From contig CM057153.1 in the NCBI GenBank assembly GCA_029962745.1, forward strand, positions 9,926,962 to 9,990,961: a DNA stretch of 64,000 nucleotides, written 5' to 3'. Under the pieces are notes generated by a model. That model saw nothing but the letters and a program-made list of their open reading frames with translations. It was not told the DNA's origin and did not search any database. Position 1 is the first letter of the stretch; each line of letters opens with the position of its first letter. Positions 1-11,254 of the stretch are shown piece by piece. This DNA is from Echinometra lucunter (Eukaryota; Echinodermata; Echinoidea; Camarodonta; Echinometridae). The translations under genes and the position numbers were made by a program.

Positions 1-530
1 ATCTGGAATTGCATATTTGGAAATTTTTAATTTTTAAAGTTCAACGTACGTGTAGGCCTCCCTTTGAACAGATCTTATGTAATAGTTGATATTGTTATTT
101 TGAATATTACCAGACAACATACATTATTCATGCAATTCATAGACAAGGCTTCTTACAATTGGCTGTTTCATGAATTTCTTTTATTTTCTTTGTGTGCTTC
201 AGCATTTCCTCACTTTCCTTTTCTGTCTTATAAAGAATATCTGGAATTGCATATTTGGAAATTTTGAATTTTCTTAGAAATAATTTACCAAAGATTCTGT
301 TTCTTTATCATACAGTGGTCTAGACTTTATGTTACAAAGGTGTAAATAGTTCAACATACGTGTAGGCCTACCTTTGAACAAATCTTATGTAATAGTTGAT
401 ATTGTTATTTTGAATATTAACAGGCAACATACATTATTCATGCAGTTCATAGATAATGCTTCTTACAATTGGCTGTTTCATGAATGTCCTTTATTTTCTT
501 TGTGTGCTTCTTCTTTGCTGACTCTTGCTT
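1..530. repeat. local tandem duplication inside 3'UTR-like sequence
   Basis: Bases 1-238 and 239-530 are two diverged copies of one unit: both contain ATCTGGAATTGCATATTTGG, the GTGTAGGCCT segment and the same stretch ending near ACAATTGGCTGTTTCATGAA. The first copy lacks roughly 80 bases present in the second. The corresponding region of the right-hand duplication (21700-22070) has only one unit, so this doubling is specific to the left copy. Confidence 0.75.
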
Positions 531-1973
531 CACAAGGATTACAAATTATCACTGCATGTAAAAATTGTAGGCCTCTGATTGGTCAAATTTGCAGGCATGA
601 AATTCACTAGAGACTGCTGGCAGTATAGTGAAAAAAAATACTGACCTGGCATAGTGCTATATGTGCCTACAATAGATGTGTATGCACAGTTAGACATGCA
701 CTACTCTTAGATTGCTAAATTTTCCTTCAAATTGATACATTTTGAGAAGTATATTTTCTTGAGATATCCACTTTATGAAACTTGCACACTTATGATGCGG
801 TATATAGAAGAAATATTGACTGCTTATTTTTCGGGTCACCATCAAAACTATAGCTCCTCAGTGATCATATGACTGCACTATGCGCAATACAGTTTGAGAT
901 CACCATGGGCTATAATAGTTGCAACTCTGCCTCTCATAGCAATTTATATTTGTACACTATTTTTAAATGAAAATAATGTTACAAGTATTCTGAAATGAAC
1001 TAGGGCAAACCACTCAAAGTGCCAAACGAAACGATAAGCAACTCATTTTACCTTTACAATACCACTCTTTACAAGTTGAGTTGCAGCTGAATACTTTTAT
1101 GCCATTTTAAGTAAGAGAGAACATACAGCTAAACCCATAGCAAAACAGTGTCTCCTTTTTAGTAACACTTGCAGTATTTTTTTATCTAGAATACCAGGAA
1201 TTACGCATGCATCAGCAGAAAGAACAAAATTCACTGAAAATTTCATTTTAAGTCCATTTCCATTGGAGTATGATGTGCCTTTGTGGAGTAACTATTGAAG
1301 TTTCTAAACTGGCAACACATTAATAAATTGTTAATCTTTTCTCTGTTTGTACAAATTGGCAATATTCATGTAAAATTTTGTAAATCATTATTCACATTAG
1401 TTCATGTTACATACACTTGAATTTTTTTTCAACCCGTGTAGAAGTGGCAAATAATCAGTGCCAATTTGAGGAGGGAAGAGTGATGTATTTAGCTCATACA
1501 AAAACTCTCTACTGCTGTGAGTTAATGCAGTGTTTAAGTAAATGTAGCTCCTCTGTAAATCTCCCAGATAATCATAGTGTGAAAATATATGAAGTTTCAG
1601 TGGATATAATGTCAAACATTCCACTGTCGCTGTGTGGTACTTTTGTGTGTGTATTTCTATTTCTATATTTTTATATCGTATTTATGGACCATCAAAGATG
1701 AATACATGAATTCAATGTAGACATATTTTTAAAATCATTTCATAACAAATATATATTTTATCTAGATGCATTTCGAAATATTTCTGTCATTCTTCTTTCT
1801 TCAGAGTCTTGCCCTATAAGCATATGAATTTATCATTTTGCTATGAAAAATGCTGAAATGTAGATGAATAAACCTTTATGTATTTAGTTTACATGCTTGC
1901 TGCACTTTTTAAACAGTTCTTGGTTTTCAGAGGTAAAAGCATTTTTTGTATTATATATGCATTTGCTGGACAA

Positions 1974-1979
1974 AATAAA
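1974..1979 (+). terminator. poly(A) signal, left duplication copy
   Basis: AATAAA is followed after about 20 bases by a GT-rich stretch (GTTTGTTGGTTTATTTGTTG), which is the usual layout of a cleavage/polyadenylation site. The same arrangement is kept at 23413 in the right copy, downstream of the STAND gene. Inference: 1-2000 is the 3'UTR of a paralogous STAND gene lying left of the window. Confidence 0.5.
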
Positions 1980-3310
1980 AACATATATAAAAGGTGACTA
2001 CTTGTTTGTTGGTTTATTTGTTGTAATATGGTGTTGGGTGTAGAAATTAAGCAATGCCCCATTCACATCGAACTGGCTAGTAAATTGAAAAAAAAAAAAT
2101 GGTCAATAACCCATCGAGCATGGTTTGAATTTGGTGTAACACACATCTGCCATAGACCCCAGCCAGTTATCTTCAGTTTAGTATTCAACAAGTTCGTGCA
2201 AAATATGTCATGAGTTTGTCAGCGTAACTTTTGACAAAAATCTCTTTTATTTGAGCACTGATGCGTTCTCCCTGAATTTGCCGCGTCATATCAGAACAAT
2301 CTTTTAAGCATGAAACACTTCATTCCCAACATTAAACATTTCATCATATTAAATACATAACAAAAAGACATACTCATTTTGTTTTCTCTAGATTTTGCTC
2401 TCACTTTAAAGCACATAATATGTACAGAAAATACATTATAAGCGAGACACATATTTTCACCAAGAGTGGCACAAGTTACAACCTGCAGATGAAAGAATCT
2501 GTAACTGGATCTGCCTTTCTTTGTAAAGTAAAGGGGTAATTGAAAATGATAGGAGCAAGTCAGGTCTCCACATTATCTTTACCACAAGGGGTCCAGATTA
2601 AAATAGTAAAGGATTAGATAGCAGGGGGCTCCTGTTTTACATTTCAAGATTCTAAGGACAAAGAGTTTTGTTTGGGGACCTAGACTGGTATTATGAAAAT
2701 TGTTTTATTTTTTATCTTATTCTAATTGTCATAGCAATCAGAAATAGCGTACGCCTTTGGCTCACATCGCGCACTAGTGGCCTCATCTTTGCAGATATTC
2801 ATGTGAGGGTTTGAAACGGGGTTTGAAAACACATTTTAAGTGTTCCTAGCTGTAAGATTATGAAAAGAGCCAAAAATTGAGATACAGGATGTTACCAACC
2901 CACCGATGTTATGTTGTAGAATGTTCAAAGGAATAGTTTCCAGCATCTGCAACCTTGGATTAAAAATCATCTCCATGATGAAATTCCTTCATTAAACCAT
3001 TGACAACAGGATCCTGATGGCTCCTACATTACATTTATTTGGGAATGAGAGAATTCGGTAGTGCATGGGATTAGAAAATATTATTTGATCCTTCTTTATT
3101 AACTGTCCATGACTGCAGAGTCATTTATATGAAGGATTCCATATTTTTCTGACTTTGTCAGTTTCATCAACTGATCGTAAAATTTTGTCTCCATTTTAAG
3201 GAAGGAACTTTGTGCCATCACGTCATAATGAATAATACATGAGATAGCACTTTAATTCTTAAACAACTTAAAGCACCACCCCGAGCACCACACGACCTGT
3301 GAGTCCACCA

Positions 3311-3524
3311 TCATCTATCCTCTGCAGAGCCATCAGCTGAGTCCCCTCCCTGCTTCACCAACTGATCAAGGTTCATGGTCAGCCTCCATTGGTTGGCCTG
3401 GAGAAGGGAGTCGACTAAGGGAAGACCTGATGAGCAGACCAATTGTCCCTGTAGCGTCTCTAGTGGAGGAAGTTTAGAGTATAATCGTCCACGCCTTTGA
3501 CATCAGCTGATCCCCTACACGACC
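3311..3524 (-). pseudogene. duplicated last exon of MRPL10, broken
   Basis: This is a copy of the true MRPL10 terminal exon at 25694-25917. The stop codon position (3311-3313) and much of the exon are recognisable. Relative to the intact copy there is a 5-base loss near GGAGTCGAC, several indels near GAAGACCTGATGAG, a 2-base gain at GAGTATAATCG and a 4-base loss near CCTTTGACATC, so the frame is destroyed. The poly-G element inserted two bases inside the exon's upstream boundary, so the last two exon bases lie at about 5039-5040. No other MRPL10 exon accompanies it. It is a scar of the segmental duplication and not a retrocopy, because matching intron sequence (5041-5455) follows. Confidence 0.88.
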
Positions 3525-5038
3525 CCGGGGGGGGGGGGGTACTAGCGGTGTAAGGCATACGAGTATGTGCCGCTCTAATAGGTCGCTTTTTTGAGAAAAA
3601 TCCTTAAACATGGGGTATGGTTTTGAGCTGAAAAATCCTTAAATATGCCCCCCCTTTTAAATAACTATGGAGGGCACGTGCCCCCCTCCCCCCCCCCCCC
3701 ATCGGCTGGCAAAAAAAAAAAAGAAGAAGAAGAGAAAGAGAAAGAAAGAAGGAAAGAGAAAAGAAAGGGGAAAAGGGAAAAGGAAAATTGTATCGTACTG
3801 AAGCGCTCGCTAGCATTAGTAACTTATCAATGCCGATGCTATTCCAATGAAAGGAATCAGTTTGCACCTTGTGTCTCAGTCTGATGTTATAGGCTGCTAT
3901 TGTTCCCCTCATAGAATGTTAGTAATAACCACATCTGGATTCCACTCCAAGAAGTTTACCTAAAAAGGGCCCTTTCCTTTCAGTAGATGGCCTAGACAAA
4001 CTAAAACAAAAATTCCCATCTGTTTGTTCGCTAGCTCGCTACTCCCGCTAGTAAAAGCTAGAAACGAAATGATTTCGGGCACGGCGATCATATTTTCAGG
4101 GGGGCGTTTCATCAACATTTGTTGTCTGACAAGTTGTCAGATCTGACATCTTTCCTTGATTTTGATTGGCTGAGAAGCATCGTTACTATGGCAACTGTCG
4201 GATAAAACAGACTTTGTCGGATAAAACATCCGACAAGTCCTTTCATGAAACTCTCCCCAGAAGCAAGTTAGCAAAGTATCGTAATGTTTGGGCAGCGAGG
4301 AGGTTCACAAAGTTACCAAAAATTCTACTGTATTTTTCTGATGAATCTATACATCGGGGGGGGGGGGGGGGGGGGGGAGAGGCGTCGCTGACTTTGCTCA
4401 CTTGTAAAAACAGATTGGTTTCAGACGGTGAGCAAGCTTAAAGTACCTAAAACGGATTCATATTCAGCACACAGGGGATCGAATTGATTATGTTTATATT
4501 TCGATGACGAAATATCACTTCTACAAATGAAAAAAAGTATATTTTCCTCGCTCTCTGCGTTCGCTTGTTAAATAATTGTTCAATGGTCTTTTTTAAGCAA
4601 ACAAATTGGGTGAGTGAGGTGACCAAATGAATAATTTAGATAACAATGTAATTTACTGAAGGGGTTTAATAGTGTGTGCTTCTTCGCTCACTTCCCTTGC
4701 TCGTAATGGTTTAGAGAGATGATGGTTTCGGACAGAGACCAGGGACACGCCAAGATATTAGCAGCGAGGTGACTAGACCAAAAATATATTGGCCTATAGT
4801 GGTCCGATAGTGTATTTTGGTAATAAAATATAATCTCTTTTATTGCAAATAAAGGTGTAATTTCAGCTCGCTCGCTTCGCTCTATCGCTCACAAAATTTA
4901 AAAAACAGGGTGGTATCTATAGCAAAATGCATCGTTTCCCAAAATTTTTTAAACACCTCACGTCCCTAAAAACCTTGCTTCAAGATTACTGTCGGTTTTT
5001 TTCAACCAACCCCCCCCCCCCCCCCCGGGTACACGACC
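3516..5038. mobile_element. 1.5 kb element with poly-G terminal inverted repeats and 9-bp target duplication
   Basis: The element body is 3525-5029. It starts CCGGGGGG and ends CCCCCCGGG, so the ends are inverted poly-G repeats. TACACGACC stands on both sides (3516-3524 and 5030-5038), while the uninterrupted right duplication copy has it once at 25907-25915. The target duplication and empty site are therefore read directly. The interior has a 22-base G run at 4356-4377, patches rich in CTCGCT/GCTCAC, and no convincing transposase reading frame. It is probably non-autonomous; the superfamily is not recognised. Short open frames over the G runs are composition artefacts. Confidence 0.85.
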
Positions 5039-5463
5039 ACCTGTGTCAAGAAGATAAAATAAAAATAAGGTGAAAGTCTATATGAAAACAAAACTGTAAT
5101 GACACTTCAAAGAACATCGGATTGATTCATAACTACAGCACTGTAATGAATTCGGGTTTTATTCACTGTATAACTGATAAACACAGAAACATTAAAGTTG
5201 GCGGAGTACAGCAAGTCTGCATATATGCCGACTTAACCCAAGACAAGACAAGATGTCAAAATGGATTGGAGTATACATGTACAACAGTACAGGCTTGTAT
5301 GTTGTCATGTTTGTCAAAAGGGACATGTTAAATGACTTTGGAAAGCATTGCACAGGCCTACGGTGCACAAATGCAATAATACTGCATATTTTCGCTTTGC
5401 CTAATCAAAGGCATAATGTGCTGGGCATGGAGCTCGAGTGAAACCATCAACCTTCGTCATCTA

Positions 5464-6259
5464 ATACCCCTTTCATATTGCGCTTTTCACCGGCGAACTT
5501 CACCGGTGAAGTTCGCCAGCGAAGGGGAAAGTGTCCAGTATGAAAGGTAAACAGGAGAACTTCACCGGTGAAGTTCGCCGGCGAACTTCTCCACCTCTAG
5601 AGGTGGAGAACTTCGCCGGTGAAACTTTTCACCGGCGAACTTCGCCGGTGAAACAGCCAGTATGAAAGCAAACCGGAGAACTTCTCCTCTTTAATGACGT
5701 CAGAGGTCAATTTTTTTCTCTCCCGAAGTCCCCCTGCACCGAGATTCCGCGCGCAACTACTTGCAAGCTCAGCTGAATACTGTGGCCAAGTAGATACCCT
5801 CGAACATATTTTTTTTGTTTGTTTTTACCAACAATATTTATTAAAAAGCACTTTTTTACATGTATAAAATTTTTTAAAATATACAAATAGAGTAATTTGG
5901 GTTTTTTTTCTCGTAATACTTCCAAAATATGTTGTAATTAATTTTTTTTTTACCTTTTTGTAATAGATAAGAAGTAATGTTTACAATTTTCTTTCGTTTC
6001 GTTCTGCACGTGCCGAGCACTGATACTGACACTGTTTACTACCAGATCTTGCCGTCAATTCATCTTGACAACTTTCATAATTGTTTATTAGATCTTGCCG
6101 TCATCTTGCCAATCGCCCATTGACTTTCGCCGGTGAAGAAATGTCAGTGCGAAAGGGTACATTTTTTTTTTTCGCCGGTGAAGTGAGGAATGCGAGGCGG
6201 AGAAGTTCGCCGGTGAAGTTCGCCGGTGAAAAATGAAGAGGGCAGCGTGAAAGGGGTAT
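5464..6259. mobile_element. foldback/MITE with internal CCGGTGAA palindromes
   Basis: The outer ends are inverted repeats: ATACCCCTTTCA at 5464 and TGAAAGGGGTAT ending near 6259. Inside, both flanks carry many copies of the self-complementary motif TTCRCCGGYGAA (5488-5660 and 6126-6232), so each arm can fold on itself. The centre (5690-6120) is AT-rich with T runs. It begins immediately after the end of the duplicated block and is absent from the right copy at 26301, so it inserted at, or marks, the duplication edge. Confidence 0.8.
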
Positions 6260-6382
6260 AAGATCTAGGGGAAGTACCGCGAGTCTTCTTTAGGCGAGGG
6301 GAATCCCCTGAGTGACGTCGGCGAAGGTGTGTCGCGTGCATGCAGTACATGCAAACAAGTAATACACATTGAAAACGCAGAC

Positions 6383-6978
6383 ATGGATCCTAATGCATTT
6401 TCCGATGAGAATATTTGTGACGAAATGGCAGTGTAAGATTCATATGACTATTTGCCGATTTGAGCTTTGGAAAAGGGAGATCCGAAATACTGAAACTGAC
6501 CTATTTCCGGACCGTGGTCAAACTCAGTCATTGCTTCGTCCTCGACCTCGGCCTCCGCTCTATACTGCAGGCGGTCAGCGCGTTGTTAACGCTAACGCCG
6601 CGCCGCACCTCTCCATGTCGATGTCTCGCCATACAACTTGCGCTCATATCAGTGTAATCCTATGTGTACAGTGACTGTTGATGGCTATAAACTTGCTTGA
6701 TTCCAAATGCAAAGGTATGTGCTTGGCTATTCATGAATTGCTAGTGCAGATGTATGCAGAGGGCTTACCAAATGAATGTGTTTACTACTGCAATTGCATT
6801 TAAGAGTCAGAGACTAGTCTATAGAGATGTAGGTTATCTAGTAAACCTGGTAAAGTAGTATGAGTTTGTTTTCTTTTGAATATGACAAGAATTAAATATT
6901 AATATTATTTTGTCCTCATTTTTCTCCAGGCTTGATATTGCTAGGAAGTTAAGAGAGAGGGTGCAAACAATTTCAATT
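6383..6978 (+). other. candidate upstream coding exons (6383-6432 and 6929-6978)
   Basis: An ATG in good context (AGACATGG) at 6383 opens 16 codons reading MDPNAFSDENICDEMA plus two bases, ending at a GTAAGA donor (6433). A strong acceptor (TTTTTCTCCAG) at 6928 then continues in the matching phase with LDIARKLRERVQTISIR before entering a poly-G tract at 6980. The joined reading looks protein-like, but it cannot be joined in frame to the STAND exon through the acceptor at 7601, because TAA codons stand at 7618 and 7633. It could be an alternative N-terminus, an upstream ORF in the leader, or an effector exon broken by the adjacent MITE. The 6383 exon spliced directly to 7602 would give a 22-codon upstream ORF. 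Confidence 0.35.
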
Positions 6979-7228
6979 CGGGGGGGGGGGGGGGGGGGGG
7001 GGTGGGGGGGGGGGGGGGGGTGTTTCACTAAGACTCAAAGAGATAAGTTGGACTATAGAGTCGCGCGAACTGCATGTGCATGCACATCCAGTTTTATTGA
7101 TGGACTTCACAAAAGTGCACATCCCTGAGCATGATCTGACCAGTGTGGTGATTCGTAATATACAGCACACAACTAGGAATTTAAGTGCGACTTTAAGTCC
7201 AACTTAACTCTTTGTGAATAGTTGGCTC
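6979..7228 (-). mobile_element. MITE with poly-G end (family of 37452-37672)
   Basis: The left end is an expanded G tract (6980-7020, broken by one T) followed by TGTTTCACTAAGACTC. The right end has AAGTCCAACTTAACTCTTTG followed by TGAATAGTTGGC, the inverted counterpart. The interior shares AGTTGGACT, ACTTTAAGTC and a GATCATGCTCA-type segment with the element in HYCC1 intron 2. It abuts the candidate exon at 6929. Confidence 0.65.
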
Positions 7229-7601
7229 TTTATTACAATATTCATTTCTCCAGAAAATAATGTAGGGAAAATATAGAATTTAGAGGAACAGACAAGTATT
7301 GTGTACTGTAACCACTTCCATTAAAATAAAGATTTTGATTAGATATTAGGGTTTTCTTCAAAATAAGCTAAATATAATAGTTCTGGAAGTTGAAGGAATA
7401 GCTATGAAATTCAAACTCTAGATGTTGGGATGATACAAATGTTGGGATGATAAAGCAAAATTCTTATTTGACAATGCAACATTTCGTTGTTTGTCGTTGA
7501 TTTAATGGACAAAATATTTCTTGACTAAAGTTAAGTGGTGTTCAGTTCATAGACCTTAATTAATTCATATTAGATGCTTGTTTATTTTTTTTTCTTTGTA
7601 G

Positions 7602-7656
7602 GATTTTGCCTGATCTGTAAATTCTTGAATTTTAAAGGAAACTTGTCTTGTGCAAC
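7602..7656 (+). other. 5'UTR part of the first STAND coding exon
   Basis: A strong acceptor (pyrimidine-rich tract ending TTTGTAG at 7601) opens this exon. In the frame of the chosen start there are TAA codons at 7618 and 7633, so the coding region cannot extend upstream. The ATG at 7657 lies in good context (CAACATGG). At least one upstream noncoding exon is implied; a GTATGT donor at 6715 is one candidate. Confidence 0.6.
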
Positions 7657-10600
7657 ATGGCTGACATGCCTGAGCAAATTCCTTTCATTGGAAGGCAAGA
7701 TGACATACATGTAGACAGTGTGGTTGAAGCCTTCACCAATACCATACTGACCTGCCTCAGACAGGGGGAGGAGGTTGCCCATCCCTTGACCAAACTGGCA
7801 CTCATCTGTGGAGGTCCACTGGTTGGGAAAACCTGTTTTGCTGCCAAGGCCGCTCAGGAACTTTGCAGATTGAGCCAACTCTTGGATGTTAAGCTGAATG
7901 TCCACTCCTTGGAACTGCCAGGACTCGATGACCCGTGCCAAGTGGAGATGAAGATGGCATCAGCTTTATTACCATGCCAACAAAGACAAGCTGGGATGAT
8001 GCAAGTTAGAGATATTCTGGATGATCTGGAGGAATGGCAGCTTTTCATCTTGGATGGAGCAGAAGCCTTCGGGGACAACGAGCTCCAAAGTGGTTTTATG
8101 GAGCTGTGTCAAAATGTCATCGAAAAGTCATCAAGTGTGCTGATCATGATCACTTCTCGTTGGAAGTTTAACTTCATAAGAATCATGACTCAGGTAATTT
8201 AATTAATTATCATATATTCTGCTCAGTATTGTGTTGACATCTTAGCAGTTTTACTACCATATACCTAAAGTGAGGCTTAATGCATGTCTGTTTTCAGATG
8301 AGAAAAGAATGAATTAGACAAATGATTTGATATGAATGAATCATGGAAATAAATGGAAATTTATGTCAGTTCTTGTTTTCTTGGTATGTTGTTCAGGCAC
8401 TATAATACCCAATTATGTCTTACCCCAAATGTTAGTGTCTGGTCTTATTTTGTGTGCATTCGCTTACTTCTGTTACCTGATAGTTTGCTCTGGCACATAC
8501 ATGATAGCGATACTACTGGTAGTAAACTTTTTTTTACTCCTCTCTCTCTCTCTCTCTCTCTCATTTGTAGGTGCATCTAATCCATTTAAATCCTCTCTTG
8601 AAAGACGAGTCCAAACAACTTCTCTTCTCCATAGCAACTGATCTGGAACACTCTTGCAACAAAGAGTACATCCATGAGATTATAGAGCTATGTGGTGGAA
8701 ATCCTTTTGCCCTTGAACTTGTTGGTGCTGATCTTAGAGACAAGAGGTGCAGCCCAGCAGATATCATAGATGACCTTCGAGACAAAGGTCACCGAAAGCA
8801 GAAGACAAGTTCTCCAGCTCCTCTTAAAAATGATCACGATGATCATGGTGGTTCAAGCAAGGAGGTTGAACATCTTTCTCATAGGGCAAAGCAGACTCTG
8901 GAGCAATTGATGAAGAGTAGTGTGGATAGGTTATCCTGCCCTCAACAGAAACGACTTGCAAAGTTGAATTTCATCCCCACTTCGTTCACTGGTACTTCAC
9001 AACCTTCATTCGTTGATCCTCTTTACAACAGTCTTGCTTTTACAGCTTTTCTGTAAGGTTAAGCTGTTGGATATATGATTTTGATTTTGGTAGAGCACAC
9101 ATTTTGCTTGGAATTCAGTCTGGTAGTCAGCACCATAAAACAACATTGATTTTAAGGTCTTTTAGCTCCCTACTCTATTATGTCCATAATTGCAACTCCA
9201 ATCCTCAACTTATTCAAAAGAACAACAAAATAAAAGAAAGAAAAAAAAAACACAGCCTTTTATGCCCATCTTTGTCCAGGTGATGCTGCTGCCTGTATCA
9301 CCAACATCAATCCCACCTATTGTACCAAGAGAGATGTCCTCATCCCTCTCCACAACCGCTCTTTGATTGCCTTGGATACGCTCACCAATCGCTTCAACAT
9401 CCTCTCTTTTCTACGCCTGTATATTGAGGAACGGTATAACATGTTCCTCACCCCAGCAGAGACCGACCTGGTGAGAGTACGCTACTGTGGTTTCTACGCG
9501 AGGCTGCTCCAGCGTGCAGCAGAGCTGCTGGAACAAGACAATGCCTGCAAGTCCATTCCCATCTTCACTGCTGAACTGCAGAACATGCGAAAATTGTTGC
9601 AGGTATGCTCAGCATAACTGTTTTTGTTTTTATATTGATACTGGTAAATCTAAATTCAATACTGAAAGAGCATTTTGAAAGATGATGAAGATGATGACGG
9701 TGATGATGATGGCGATGATGTAGTATTGACTGCTTGATAATTTTATTGTTGTTTGGTTCAGCTGTAGGAAGATGATGATGATGATGATGAGGATAATGAT
9801 AAAGGTGATAAAGATGATGATGATGATGAGGATGATGATGTTGATGATGAGGATGATGATGTTGATGATGATGATGATAATGATGTAGTATTGACTATTT
9901 GATAATTTTATTGCTATTTGGTTCATCTGTATGATAGTGATGATGTTGATGATGAGGATGATGCAGCATTTACTATTTGATAATTGTATGTTATTTGGTT
10001 TGACTGTAGGAAGCTATCCATTGCTTTGAAGACAGCTATGATCTCTTCATTGAAGTAGCCTACCAGGCCAGGCAGCTCATCTTGCTTTTCATTCCAACCA
10101 AGGATGCCATCTCTTTCTACCAAGCATGTCTTGAAGCAGCGGAGAAGAGAAAGGACAAGCAACGTCAAGCTAGGATCCTCATCTCACTTGGTATGGATCA
10201 TACACCCAGTGTATCTGGCACCATTAGGGTGACCACTAGAGACACAGGCTGGAATTTTTCAATGGATCTACTGCAGGCCATAGGAAGTATCTCAGAAAAC
10301 ACAGTTTGTATTCAAAATGTATACATGAAGTCATGATTTTGAGCAGTATTTGGTCCAACGTGCACAACGTACACAATGTTGTGTAACCTCAGAACCGCGT
10401 GCCTGGGCATCGGGAATTTCATTACGTATTTGCTCCGTCGTACAGCATCCAAATTTAAGGCCTGAAACTGGGATTTATCTCATTGGGTAATAATACCTGC
10501 AGCACTCGCGGTTGACCTCTAAAATCCTTGAACGTCTTTGAGAGTGCTGGGGAGTTGATAAGATATGCAAGTAGGGCCGTGACTGAAGAGGTTATGAAAA

Positions 10601-11207
10601 AGAAGATATCTGCGTATTCCAAAAAATATGCCCTCTTTTTAATTCCACGTTTGCCAATGAGGATTTGTATACCAAAATAGCGTTTAAAGCATGAAAAACG
10701 GGCCAATAATGCCAGAGATGTTATATCAAAATACTCAAAAATATTCCAGTTACGGACCATTTTTTTCTACATGGTAGGTCTATACTCAACGACAGCTGCA
10801 TCAGCTGCGATCAGATTAAGACGCTTGGCCTTCGGCTTCTACAAGCTTGCCTGGCTGGACTCTATTACCTGAATTCTTCTTTTTTTTTTTAAATGAAGTT
10901 TGCTCATGAATTTATTACCAGCTCGTCAAACACAAAAACGCTAACCGGAATAGAACTTCGAACGGTTGAAAATGACCAGGTAGAAGCGAAGATACGTATT
11001 ATTCCGTATGCTAAAATTGTCTCACTGAGTTCCGAGTTTTCTGAGCGTTTCAATTTATCACGGGACAACGACGAGCGCATGGCCTCCTCGTAGAAATTGA
11101 CCCAAACTCGGAATTCAGTGAGACAATTTTTACGAAGAGTCACACACAAAACACAATAGTCTCGGTCCCTAGACTGTATTGTCAGAGCCTGATGGAAAGA
11201 AGAAGAT

Positions 11208-11254
<47 letters not shown>

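Larger units (their letters stand above)
204..5455 (+). repeat. segmental duplication, left copy
   Basis: This block matches 21673-26301 in the same orientation. Anchors: 204 with 21673, about 1200 with 22625, 1974 with 23413, about 2760 with 24660, about 2940 with 25347, 3311 with 25694, and 5039 with about 25916. It contains a 3'UTR-like stretch with a poly(A) signal and a broken copy of the last MRPL10 exon. It is interrupted by a 1.5 kb insertion (3525-5029). It differs from the right copy by several indels, including a mobile-element-like stretch that is longer on the right at 23735-24195. Confidence 0.9.

Noticed and set aside
1417..1701. 94-codon open frame conserved in both duplication copies (also 22847-23131)
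   Set aside because: Similarity is explained by the duplication. The two changes between copies both alter amino acids, and the frame lies in the presumed 3'UTR.
7648..7656. Earlier start for the STAND protein three codons upstream
   Set aside because: The codon at 7648 is TTG, not ATG, and an in-frame TAA lies at 7633; the ATG at 7657 has good context.
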